Shown here: positions 51,486 to 62,800 of the stretch, piece by piece
Position numbering within the stretch: the first letter of the stretch is position 1
How the letters are laid out: every line of letters starts with the position of its first letter
Assembly: GCF_009730915.1 (NCBI RefSeq)
Contig: NC_052480.1
Location: 23,138,419-23,202,418, forward strand
From: Dioscorea cayenensis subsp. rotundata
Lineage: Eukaryota > Streptophyta > Magnoliopsida > Dioscoreales > Dioscoreaceae
DNA length: 64,000 bases
Direction of reading: 5' to 3'
Made by a program: the position numbers and the translations under genes
The notes under the pieces: model-generated
The model's input: the letters and a program-made list of their open reading frames with translations, nothing else
Told to the model about the DNA's origin: nothing
The model's database searches: none

Positions 51486-51683
51486 AAGCTTTAGTCATGG
51501 TTGGCGGCATTATTTCAGCCCCTCAACCACAACGGCAACCTCCTAGACAGGCTGTGACGGCGAGCAGCGGCGAACAAGTAATGGCGATGAGCGGCGACAG
51601 CAGCAATGATAACGGGAAGCTTCAGTCATGGTTGGCGGCATTATTTCAGCCATTCAACCATGACGGCGACTCCTTTGGCAGGC
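51486..51683. repeat. Direct repeat of about 66 bp
   Basis: Two copies share TCATGGTTGGCGGCATTATT and the following TTCAGCC...CAACCA (about 51486-51553 and 51618-51683), inside a GC-richer CGGCAACAGC-type stretch of the LTR-type insertion. Confidence 0.7.
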
Positions 51684-53196
51684 AACAGCGGCAACAGACC
51701 GGCGGGCGATCTCCTTTTATATATATATATATTATACGAATAAGCAAGAAAGAGAAGAGAACCTTTTTTTAATCCTTCTCCCTCTATAATTTTTTTCTCG
51801 CTAAATTTTTTTTTAAAACTCTCCCCTCCTTCTTCTTCCTTTTAAAACCCTCTCATCCTTATCATAATCTCTTAAATCTCCACGCAAGATCACAACGAGC
51901 AGATCAGATTTAAATTTAAATTTAAATTTAATAATATTTTTTATATTTTATATTTTTTAATTAATTTTTTTAATTTAATTTATTTTAATTAATTAATTAA
52001 TTATTATTATTTATTTTATTTTATTTTATTTTTTATTTTATTTTATTATTTTTTTATTTATTTTTATTTATTATTTATTTATATTTTTTATTATTATTAT
52101 CTTTTTTTCCTTTTTTTATTTTTATAGTATTATCTCTTTTTTTTATATTTACATTTTTTTTTATTTCAAAATTCAATTTTTTTTTTTATTCATTTTTTTT
52201 TAGTTGGTCCTTTTTTTCGCCAATAACTGAATAGATAGGATTTAATTTATCATTATTATTATATTTTTTTCGTCATATGTTTATTTATATATATAATTTT
52301 TTTATATGTTTATAGATATATATATTCTTAATTTCAAATTTCAAATTTTTCTTTTTTTAATTCGCGCCATCCTACCCCGTATCATAACCTCCTAACTAAA
52401 TTAGACGAAAATGATAAGATTCAATTAAATTTTAATTAATTTTAATATATTTTTTTAAAAAATTATTTTTTTTTAATATATATTTTTTTATTAACTTAAT
52501 TTATTTATTATTAATTTATTTATTTTATTTTATTAAATAAAAATCTAATCTGCCTCGAGATATGTGTTTGGGCGCTTAGGAATTTGCATTTTCTCAAATC
52601 ACCTCGAGATCCGTTCTCATGCCTCATAAAATTTAGGATTGCCTCGAGATGTGTGTTTTGGCTATCCTAAGATTTGAGATTGCCTCGAGATATGTTCTCA
52701 AGGGTAATTTTGTAATTTTTTCATTTTTGCCTCGAGATATGTTCTCAAGGGCAATTTTGTAATTTTTTTCATTTTGTATTTATGCCTCGGAATTTGCATC
52801 CTAGTCCAAGACAATCAAATAATCAATTAAGATTAAGATTAGGACATTTAAATTTTAATTTTAAATATATCTACGATTAGGATATATTAGAATTTAAATT
52901 GGAATTTGGTTTCCATTAGGACATCGAATTTTATTAGGACATGCGTTATATTATTTATATATAAACAGAGATATTGCTCATAACCCTGTTCAACATGATC
53001 GAACAAAACATGTTGAGGTAGGTAGGTTCTTCATGCATCAAGCAGAAGCTTCACGACAAAAATGTTGAAATGCCTAACATTCGGTCAGACGATCAACTGG
53101 CAGATATCTTAACAAAAGCTGTCTCTAGTCGTGTATTTACAAAATTCTTAGACAAGCTGGGCATGCAGGATATCTATGCACCAACTTGAGGGGGAG

Positions 53197-53383
53197 TGTT
53201 GAGAATATCAAAATAGCAACACCCAATGAAAGAAGTCAAAGATAAGATCCGTAATCCATGGATCTATGTTTTTTCTTGGAAATTGTAACATTTGTCACTC
53301 TTTAAATATGATCAAGGTGTAATGTTTGATGTAGTGTAGAAATAAAAAACTTCTTCTTCCTTCATAAAACATCTCTTTCTGCA
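53197..53383 (+). repeat. 3' LTR of the first Copia
   Basis: Follows the purine tract TTGAGGGGGAG, starts TGTTGAGAATATC and ends TTTCTGCA, then the TATAT duplication. It is nearly identical to the 5' LTR. Confidence 0.92.
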
Positions 53384-53388
53384 TATAT

Positions 53389-53549
53389 ATATATATATAT
53401 ATAGATTGAACGAATGATATAAATAAAAGGAATTATAGTGTCAAGTTGCAGTATGCTAACATAAGTAGCAGAGCAAGTACAACAGTGATGACAAGAAGCT
53501 GCATTTGTGGTGGCTAATGCAAATGTAAAGCAGATGTGTATGTCAGTGA
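53389..53549 (-). pseudogene. Broken second copy of the WAT1-related gene, continued
   Basis: 53455-53549 aligns by eye with exon 3 of the intact gene (shared AGAGCAAG, GTGATG, CTGCATTTG, GCAAATGTA, GTGTAT, TCAGTGA in order), same strand. It lies beyond the Copia, in the order expected if the Copia landed within the duplicate. It is cut at 53549 by the next transposon end. Non-functional. Confidence 0.75.
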
Positions 53550-54018
53550 CACTACACAAAAAAAGTGTTTTTGAGGCGGTTTTAAAGCCCTATAGAGGCG
53601 GTTATACCCGCCTCTATAGATATAGTGTTGGTTTTTACCCGCCTCTAAACCGCTTCAGATCGCTCTACTCTACATTTTAGAGCTGGTTTGTATCAACCGT
53701 TGGGATAAGTTTCATCTACTGAAGCGGTTTTTAATAACAAGAGTAGAGGCGGTTATAACCGCCTCTATAGCTACTAAGTTTCATTATCTTTTAATAGTTT
53801 TAGAGGTGGTTATAACCGCCTCTATAGCTACTAAGTTTTGATTGCCTTCTAATAGTTTTACAGGTGGTTATAATCTATACAAATTATAAGTGGTAGAGGT
53901 GGTTATAACCGCCTCCATAGCTATTAAGCCTCAATAGTTTTAGAGGCGGTTATAACCGCCTCTATAGCTAATAATTTCTTACATGTTCATATTTTTAGAG
54001 GTGGTTATAACCACCTCT
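53550..54018. mobile_element. CACTA-type terminus with palindromic subterminal repeats
   Basis: CACTACACAAAAAAAGTG at 53550 interrupts the duplicated WAT1-related copy. It is followed by at least five palindromes of the GAGGCGGTTATAACCGCCTC type (about 53590, 53747-53766, 53804-53823, 53897-53916, 53943-53962, 53998-54017). The matching other end (TTTGTGTAGTG) is not found in the window, so the element is truncated or extends past 64000. Such motifs are typical CACTA subterminal sites. Confidence 0.7.
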
Positions 54019-54530
54019 AAATTTATTTATTAATTGAATTTAATTAAATTTTAATTTATTTTCCTACTAATAATAAATAAATTTGTTTAACCTGTAAATC
54101 AAAAACATAAATCTTTCAATACATTCAAACATATCCTAAATTCAATTTCATCAACTTTTATTGACAAGTTATGAGCTAAAGTGCAATATATTTTGATTAA
54201 TAACAAAACGTAAAGAGTTTACACTATTCATGTACTTTCATTACAAAATATATTTTGGGTTAATTACACAAAGTAAAAAACTTCATATCCTCTTCATCTT
54301 CAACCCACTTGATCTTAACTATGAATTCTCTAAAATCTGCAAAAACATATAAATGAAGCAAGTTAGAGACCATGAATGCGTGATTAACTAGGAGTATTCA
54401 TGCAAGAGAGATAAGTAACATGGAGTTGCAATATATAAGAACAAAACAGGACACCAGCCTTGCCATTATAAAAACAGAAATAAAAAACAGAGACTACATT
54501 TCAGCTGAAGCCTAAGCCAACATCAACAGA
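54019..54530. other. AT-rich sequence inside the presumed second CACTA
   Basis: No gene or RNA seen. It joins the palindromic repeats to the SINA-like pseudogene. Confidence 0.4.
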
Positions 54531-55168
54531 TCATAGCCTCCTATTCTTTTTCTTTATGGTCGCACATACTTGTAACTTGTGATAAGGAAATGCATCATCA
54601 GGAACAAAGAGAAAAGTTTTGGGATAAACACCCTTCCATTCACAAGTCATTGATCCAGATGATGTCAACTCAATATAACTTGGATGGTTGTAAACTGAAA
54701 GTTTATATGTAAACTCATAATCTTCAGCTGCAGGACAAATGCCAATAACTGGGAGTGCAATCCCTTCAGCTAAATATCTATTAATTAGGAGGAACAGATG
54801 ATTATCAGGAGAGATAAGAATGTCAAATTCTTGATCAGTAACACGTACATCAAAGCAGGATTCATAGCTGAATAATTGAACTGCAGTTTTTTATGGTTGT
54901 TTGCAACATGCTGATAAAGACTTGTCATGCAACCTTTAAATGAACAAAGAGGGCAAAAGCATTGTGCATAAATGCATGACTTCTGGTGGGATGCTCTGTC
55001 TAAGTAGGTCACAGTTGCATCACATCCAGCATTTAAGCAACTTATTTCCATTGATTCAATAATTCTTTCTAATGTCAAACAGCAAATAAGACCATTGATT
55101 TGAGAACATGATGGACATTTGCCATAAAGATTGACACATCATTTAGAGCATATCACATGACCATGACA
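54531..55168 (-). pseudogene. SINA-like E3 ubiquitin ligase, broken fragment
   Basis: The minus strand reads, after a CACCCAG acceptor at 55168, the end of a RING (CHGHVICSK...YGKCPSC). The SIAH zinc-finger region follows (CLNAGCDATVTYLDRASHQK, CIYAQCFCPLCSFKG, LYQHVANNH), then the C-terminal SINA/TRAF-like part (FLLINRYLAEGIALPVIGIC, CEWKGVYPKTFLFVPDDAF), ending at a stop at 54531. The RING has one in-frame stop near 55146, and a frameshift lies between the zinc finger and the C-terminal domain near 54855. No first exon with the RING start was found. SINA proteins bind E2 enzymes and targets for ubiquitination; this copy should not. Its place next to CACTA repeats suggests capture. Confidence 0.82.
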
Positions 55169-57493
55169 CTGGGTGAAAAAAAAATGTGAAAAAAATAATC
55201 CGTTAGGTGACAAGAAATATATGGTGCAAAAAGTAGAAATAATTATAAAACCTTTAACATCATAGTATAGTTAACATGCATTTTGATGTTGAACTTTAAA
55301 AGTGTTTTCCTTTATTGATTAGGAAATGCTCATCATCACAAATACTCAAAAATAAATTTCCTAAGAATGGTGAGATGATTCCAGAATGGGCAAATGATTA
55401 GGTCTAATTCGGAAGTTTCACGAGTTTGAAACACACAAACAGCTACCTAATACTGTTAAATTAATCAACTTCAGTGTAACTTCTAGTTTGAAAATTGATC
55501 CAATATGAAATGTGATGTTAATAAAATATCACAGAATGGCTAAACTACTATTACTGTCAACATCTGATTGGAAAAAAAAATGCAAACTTATGATGAAAGC
55601 AAAGATAATTTATTGATTACTCCAAATACCATAATGCACCAAGATTACCACAAAGGCTCAAAGTTCAACACACACACCACCCACAAAAAAGGAAAAGAAA
55701 ATCAGATTTAATCACATAAGATATGATATAATAAGAAAAAAATGAGACAAAACAGGTTTTAGCTGTTCAAATAAACAGGACAAGGAACCTGTTGTCTCCT
55801 TTCATCATATACAATTAGTGATCTTGCTCATGTTTATAACAACATTGAGTCAATCCATCAATATAAAAGGATAGATATCTTAAGTGGCTGGCTTAGTGCT
55901 GCGTACAGCATTCATCGTTGTAGTGATTTACAGAAAACATAACAATAGAAAACTTAATACAACTAATGAAACAACATGTCTATTTACTATTATTATTATT
56001 AACCAATTCCTAAGAAAGAGACAAGTGTAGCATGTTGAAGTGAAATGCTAAAGGCCATAAATTCAATGACTTTATTCAATGACTTCAAAGGGAAAACCTA
56101 ACAAATAAAATTTGCTTTTCATTTATTTTAATTCAACACAAGCATGTGAGAGCAAGTTTATACGGGTTCGACATAACCTGATTCAAAATAGCATAGCAAG
56201 TCCACATGAGCACACAGATTGAGCATTACTGTTCAGCAGCAAAACATAAAATGCAAGAAGAAAATGCCTCCAAGGTTAAGAGTATTTATCCCAATAGCAA
56301 CATTTGCACCTGCACAGGTCACTGTATAGTTTAGTAAATCATTTTCCAATTGAAAACAAAATTAGGCATATACATAAATAGTCGAGCCTTTTTCTACCAA
56401 TGTCTATTGGGTGAAGGCACAATAAACAGGTCGAAGATTAATATGACAAATAATTTTGTATGTTAGCCATATATTTAATTAATGACATGACTTAATAATT
56501 TTAGAGTTCCGCTATTCTTGGGTTTCTTGTTTTCTCTCTTGTTTATGGACATTCCAACAGAAAACTGTTCTGTGATTATCCTCTTCCTCTAAGTATGTCT
56601 TGGTTGTATTCTTCAATCTTGAGTAACTGATTCTTATGATGATTGGGGTATTCACCTTGAATATATTTCATCCTTTTTGGTTCAATTTAATAGTTTTCTG
56701 ATTTTAGGTTTTGTTCAACTATGTGTCTCATGTTCATGCTTTACCTGATGAAATGAGAAAGAGACTCATGTGTTACACTATGATTACAAGCTTACACCAT
56801 CCTATAAGAAACTAGGTCATGGGCAATTGGGCATCTTCTCAGCATACTTCTTTCACTAGCATTTACATAATTCTTGTTTAATTAGTTTTCATATTAAGAA
56901 CCAAGAAACATTCTGGATATGCTGATCATAAGATAATGATCTTGAATCCTCAACCTCAAAGATGTTATAATGGCCAATTAGATTTGCTGATGGAGTCTCC
57001 GGGGTTTTCAATGAATTGCCCTGATCATTGTTGTTCATTCAAAGTTAGATTATTCAGGTTCTTCTTACCATAAGTCACCTTCATTTTATTCTTATACATG
57101 TCCAAAACTTGCGTGTCAATGTTCAAAAGATTTTATCAAATTATTATATTATGAACATTAAAATTTTTATAAGCTAATAAGGTATTAATGTACTTTTGGA
57201 ACAACGGAAAAGGATCCTCCTATTATCTGAAACAACACCAAATGCTTAACAATAGTAAAGCAAATTGGGAGAGGACACTTGAGTTGTTTCTTAGGGATCA
57301 CACCTAACAGTAGGAAAGGCACAGTACTTTCAACAAAATCTCTTGCAGGTCTGATTTTTTTTAATGACCTCAAAAATTCCCAGACGAGGCTTTCTAAGAC
57401 TCTTTCGCTAACCTTAGTATTAATTCATTTACATGCAATAGGACGATTTACATACCTAACCAAATAAAATATAAATTGTGTGGCCAGTGATAC
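55169..57493. other. AT-rich stretch, probable intron or captured non-coding DNA
   Basis: No gene recognised. Possible introns of the SINA-like and membrane-protein fragments on the minus strand. Confidence 0.35.
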
Positions 57494-57726
57494 CTGATTG
57501 GATTACTTAACTTCTCCTTCACTGCAAGCAATATTGAGACCTCAGATAATTGCCAGAAAACAGTTGCTATGATCAACACTGAAAGAAGACAATGAGTGAT
57601 CATGTTCTGCCTCTTCACCTCCTTAATTTTCTTCACAACCTCATCAATCCTCAAATCATTCTCTACAGAATTTCTACTAGTTTCCTCTTTGTTACCATTC
57701 TTATGATCTTTCTCTAATAATTTCAA
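57494..57726 (-). pseudogene. Exon of a plant coiled-coil/single-TM protein, isolated
   Basis: Bounded by a TGACAG acceptor and an AG/GTATCA donor on the minus strand. It encodes a charged helix (DLRIDEVVKKIKEVKRQNMI) followed by a membrane helix (THCLLSVLIIATVFWQ) and LSEVSILLAVKEKLSNPIR. I associate this layout with small plant coiled-coil proteins with a C-terminal membrane anchor, function unknown. Neighbouring exons were not found, so it is either an isolated captured exon or part of a decayed gene. Confidence 0.55.
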
Positions 57727-59649
57727 CTGTCATACATTTATAACGTGAAGTTATAGGATTTACCCAATTCATAGAGCAAAGATGTAACAGTCCTATTAGC
57801 AGCAACCTTATGCTTTTCCAACCATCACATTACAATATCACCTATACTAGTAAATTTACTGTAACAGTGAATTATCTTTTAGTTATTCAGTTATAAAACT
57901 TTCCCAGTGGAACTAGGTTGACAAAAAAATTAATTTTCAGAAAACACAGTAAACAGAAAAACGTTGTCCTAAAATGGTTTTCAAACAAAAAAAATTAGAC
58001 AACAATAGAACAATTGTGCAGCCACATACTACATTATAGCTAACATGCAGTGAATAGCCAAAAGATGATGGTGCTTTTCCAATGTAATTTCATTAAATCA
58101 AATCTTCAAAATACATATCAAGACAGACATATTGAAGAGTTTAAAATAAGCCATTCATGAATCAGATTCATGAATATAAATAATATAAACAACATTGGTA
58201 TTATTAATTATTATTATTATCATTACCACGATGACTATCACCATTTTGAAGAAAAAAACTAACTTTTGAAATATTATCTTTATTAGCAAGAGAATAAAAA
58301 TATAGACTTTTTCATCTCTCAATAATAATAGTAATAAATAAAAAAACAAAGCTGCCCTCCCAAACATTGAGTTTATCTTATAAACTAACTTGAAATGGCT
58401 AAATTCCACAGTTCAAAATTCCACCAGACACAAACCAAATGTCAGGTTTACAATTATAATTATAAGCTCTTTTAAAGTATTATTACACAAGTGCTTTAGT
58501 GCTTTAACTAGAACTTTTGGATGGTTCAATGCTGTGTTAATTTAGTTATTAAACCAGATTTTCAAAAAAATAAGAAAATAATCTTTCTTATAAATAGATC
58601 ACTCACTTACCAATTTCTTTCTAAATTCTTCATTAAAAAATACAAACTCAATTAAAATAAAGTTCATAATATCAAACTCAAATAATTATCTCCTATAAAT
58701 AAAAAATACGGAATCCTGGAGAATCCTTATAGCTGCTAGTCTGAAGTATGAGTTTCACAATCATGTGAAAGCCTAGAAAAAAGGCTCCCTAACAATCAAC
58801 ATCCTATAAATAAAGAAGAGAAGAACATTGGGCAATAGGAAAAATATGTTGGTTGAGAGGCTGAAAACCACTCAAGAATAAAATTACTAGCAAAAGAAAA
58901 AAAAAAATCACTGAACAAAAAATTTGTATAGAAAAATATATGAACAAAATCCAAAACAAGGACAAGGTTCATAGCCTTCCATCAGATGCATCAAGGCACA
59001 TCAACCAGTTAAGTAAGACACTTATAACTCAAACTTTCTCAGTAAAAATAAAAGAAAAATAAAAAATCTAATCTGCCTAAGTTCTCTCAAAAGCAACTAT
59101 AATTAATTGCTTCCAAGTACAACCACTCATTTGAAAATGGCTTGTGCAAACTCACACAAAATTTTCAAATAAGAAAAGAAGGCCTTTGTTCCCAGGACCC
59201 ATTAGGAAAATATATACACCATATAATCACAGAATATAAATGACAGGTTCTGACAGGAATATTGCTGATCCAAGTTTCATATTTGGGCTATATAGCAGAT
59301 TGTCTGAAATAGAGGAAGGAACTAACCTGGAGGTGAATGTTAGCTAATGTCAGTGATGAAACAGGAATTAAGCTTCAAGTTGATCTCTTCCGGTCTGTGT
59401 TGTCTATGTGAGAGACCTGCAAATTTGGAGATCTTATAAGAACTTTTGAAGATAATTGACCACTTCAAAATGTTAACATAAATCAGAAATCAAACTTGCC
59501 TCACTATTTCTCATAAATCAGAAACACCTATGTCAGGCTAATCTCAACCAACAAATCGAACATCCTCGTCTTCACCTCCTGCACCAAATCAAATCACAAT
59601 TACCACCATTTTCCATACAAAAAGAACAAAATCGAAGCAAAAACCCACC
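57727..59649. other. AT-rich stretch without recognisable gene
   Basis: Short frames only. Nothing with family resemblance, and no transposon ends recognised. Confidence 0.35.
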
Positions 59650-59817
59650 TGAGCCAGCATAAATGCATCATCAATGATAAAGTATGAAGCTTCTAGAAGA
59701 AGCTTGAGACCTCCATCACCGACTTCAGCCTTTCTTGAAGCTTCTCACACCAACTCAATCAGTTGCACCGCCATATTAGAAGCATCATGAAACTTTCCTT
59801 TAACCGACTTAACACCC
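59650..59817 (-). pseudogene. Unknown exon-like fragment interrupted by the second Copia
   Basis: The minus strand reads GVKSVKGKFHDASNMAVQL, a stop shortly after, then GGLKLLLEASYFIIDDAFML, ending at a plausible donor (CTCAG/GTGGGT). A further piece, EVKTRMFDLLVEISLT, lies at about 59530-59580. It looks like a helical host protein I cannot name. The stop marks it as broken. It abuts the LTR of the second Copia. Confidence 0.45.
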
Positions 59818-59827
59818 TATAAATACA

Positions 59828-62800
59828 TGTTCTCCATTGCTAATGATACAATGAAGAAGCAAGAAAGCTAATTGAGCTAAAGCAAGAGTGAGAGTGAGTG
59901 CTAAGAGTGAGAGTGAGTATAGTGTGAGAAAAATTAGAGTGAGAGAAAGAGAGTGTCTTATAAAATATTTTGAATAATTAATAAAATTAAGTTCCATATA
60001 TTCTCTCTCCACTCAACAATTCTGGTATCAGAGCCAGGTTACAAGGAAGATTCTGCCAGATCATCGACGAGTGCCCGAGCATAAGGAGTTCACCAGTGTT
60101 GCAAGAAGTTCGCCAGTCGAGTAAGTGAGGTACCCCGTATTCTACTGAGGAGGCTTCTTTCGGAAGTCGGAGTGACCCGACATAGCAATGGAGTTCACAG
60201 TACGATCGGTGGTTTAAAGAAATTAAACAATAATAATTATATAAATTGGAAGGCCTGCATAGAGTCCTATCTACAAGGACAGGACCTATGGGAGGTCGTA
60301 GGTGGGTCGGAAAAGCGACTCCACCCGGATGTCACTTTTGAAGAAGTGGCGGATGTCTGCAGTGATTCTAAATCAAAGGAGAAGAGGCTCAGGCGCGAGA
60401 GAAGTCAAAAGATGAAGCTCCGAAAGTGGCGCATCAAGGCAGGTAAGGCGATGTTTGTTTTGAGAACAGCTGTGGAAGATGAGTTGTTGGAGTATATCAG
60501 AGATGTTGCTACACCAAAAGTTGCATGGGACACTCTCGCCACACTATTCTCCAAGAAGAATGATGCTCGTCTCCAACTACTTGAAAGTGAGCTGATGACA
60601 ATCTCGCAAGGAAGTATGACAATCGATCAAGATCTTCACCAAGGTAAAATCATTATGCAGTGAGATTGCACGGTCGCCTCAAGAGAAGATCGACTGAGCA
60701 GCGAATGAGGAGGATAATTATCAATGGCCTTAAACCTGAATACAGTGGGTTTATGACTGCTATTCGAGGCTGGCCAACACAACCAACATTGTTGGAGCTG
60801 GAGAATATGCTCGCTAATCAAGAAGCATTAGCTAAGCAGATGGCTGGTGTTTCCTTGAAGCAAGAGGAGGAGGCACTCTTCAGTGGTAGGAGGAAAGGTC
60901 GATTCAACCCAAAGCAGAGACCTACAACTGAAGACAAAACAAGCCAGCAAAGGAGGCCAAAGGAAAAGACTGACTTTTCAGGGGGAGCTCGCAGTCAAAG
61001 GAGTACCAGCAGCCGTCCGTCCAAAGGAGGTGACAGTCGAGATGACCGTTGCTACAACTGTGGAAAGAAGGGGCACTATGCACGAGACTGTTGGCATAAG
61101 AAGAAAGGCCAAGGAAATGCAGCAACATCAAGAAGCTTCCAAGATACCAAACATCAAGTACGGTATGATAGTGAAGAAGAGTGGGATGTTGAAGCGACGA
61201 TTTTGCTATTGTCACCACCAAAGTGGAGGAGCAAGAAGAGAAAGAGGTGGTAGCTTTGGCAATGATAACAAAAGCAGAAGAAGATCAATTATGAGAATGA
61301 CTGGATCATTGACTCTGGCTGCTCCAACCACATGACAGGTGACATCAAGAAATTAGAGGGCCTGGAAAAGTACAAGGGAAGCGGTGATTGTGGCGACTAA
61401 TAACTCCAAGCTGCCCATCACCCACATTGGTAAGACACTTATCTCCCCGCTTCAATTCAAATCAAATTAAAGCTGCGAGGACGTCTATCATGTTCCCGGG
61501 ATGAAGAAGAACATCCTGTCGATCCTGGCCACAACGACGAGACAAGGAAACTATGTGGTATTTGGGCCACAGAAGTCAAGGTATACCGTAATCTCAGGCA
61601 TCGGGCACTCCGATGAATGGAAGGCGCAAGCGGAGTCTATCTATGTGATGTCTGCAGTCGACCTATGTAGACAAGACCCGGGAAGAGCGAGGGCGTCCCG
61701 ACCTGCAGCGCATAGAGGCGGGGCATGTGAGCTATCACAAGCTAAAGTTGATGGTGGAGAAGTCAATGGTCAAAGGCACGTCCGACATAGAAGTACTGAC
61801 TCGACACAATTTCTTGTCTGGGTGTCAATTCGGTGAAGGCTCATCAACTTCCCTTCCAACAATCTAAATTCAGAGCTAAGGAGCCTTTGGAGTTGGTGCA
61901 CTCTGACGTATTTGGACCAGTTAAGCAAGCATCTATCAGTGGTGCCAAATACATGGTGACCTTTATCGATGACTTCACAAGGTATGTATGGGTTTTCTTC
62001 ATGAAAGAAAAATCTGAAGCATTCTCCAAGTTCAAGGAGTTTAAGGAGAAGATGGAGAATGAGCTCAACAAAAAAAGGTACGGTGTCTTCAGTCTCGACA
62101 ATGGAAGAGAGTATCTCTCTCAAGAGTTTCATGTCTATCTGAAGGAGCATAGGATTCGAAGACAATTGACCTGCCCCAACACTCCACAGACAAAAATGGT
62201 GTTCTTTGAAAGGAAGAATCGGCATATAGCAGGAGATATGCAGTATGCTACATGCCAAGAATGTGCGAGGGAGATTTTTGACTGAATGCATGAGAGCAAT
62301 GAGCTCATATCATCAACCGGCTTCCACAAGAGAAGATGGGCTTTCTCTCTCCATTCCAAAGACTGTGGAATATCAAACCCTACGATGAAAGTCACTTTTA
62401 AAGTCTTTGGATGTGTGTGTTATGTTTTTGTACTCGGATCATCTTCGTACCAAGTTCGACAAGAAGGCGGTACGATGCATCTTTGTTGGCTATGATGATG
62501 AGAGAAAAGGATGGAGATGCTGTGATCCGGCGTCTGGACGCATCTACACATCCAGGAATGTGGTCTTTGATGAAGCTTCAGCTTGGTGGCCTTCAACAAA
62601 TTCAGTTCAACCAAATATGAAGGAGACTGAGCCAATAGTCGAAGAACAGTTACAAGACCAAGTTCAAGCTCAAGAGATACCAACAACAACTGAAGAAGAC
62701 ATAAGTCCAAGATCATCAAAGACCAAGAGTCCATGGAAGACAGGAGTTCATGGAGAAGTCGAAGAAGACTCTCAGGAAGAAATGCCTCCACCTTTAAGAA

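Larger units (their letters stand above)
45924..52977. mobile_element. LTR-type insertion in the Copia RNase H region, itself interrupted
   Basis: Starts TGTGGGATCG and ends ATATATAAACA between GAGAT duplications (45919-45923 and 52978-52982). Without the nested element it is about 4.1 kb. I find no gag or pol domain, so it may be a long solo LTR or a non-autonomous element. Orientation is unknown. Near its right end are short repeats of GCCTCGAGATATGTTCTCAA (52600-52760), and about 51930-52540 is extreme A/T. Confidence 0.7.
33338..53383 (+). mobile_element. Ty1/Copia LTR retrotransposon, broken and interrupted by nested elements
   Basis: LTRs lie at 33338-33539 and 53197-53383, each TG...CA, flanked by a TATAT duplication (33333-33337 and 53384-53388). 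A primer site like initiator-methionine tRNA complement (TGGTATCCGAGCC) starts at 33540, and a purine tract precedes the 3' LTR. Parts run in Copia order: gag with a zinc knuckle (CTHCRKKGHMKEQC) 33562-34404, protease region from about 40346 (DSGATNHM), integrase region from about 43350, reverse transcriptase about 44720-45420 (with YVDDM), and RNase H about 45600 to 45923, continuing at 52983-53190. Three large insertions and several small disruptions leave it broken. The near-identical LTRs suggest a young insertion. Confidence 0.92.

Noticed and set aside
51497-51772. Small protein gene in the GC-rich repeat
   Set aside because: The frame is made by the duplicated block and ends in a TA repeat. 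It lies in an LTR-type insertion.
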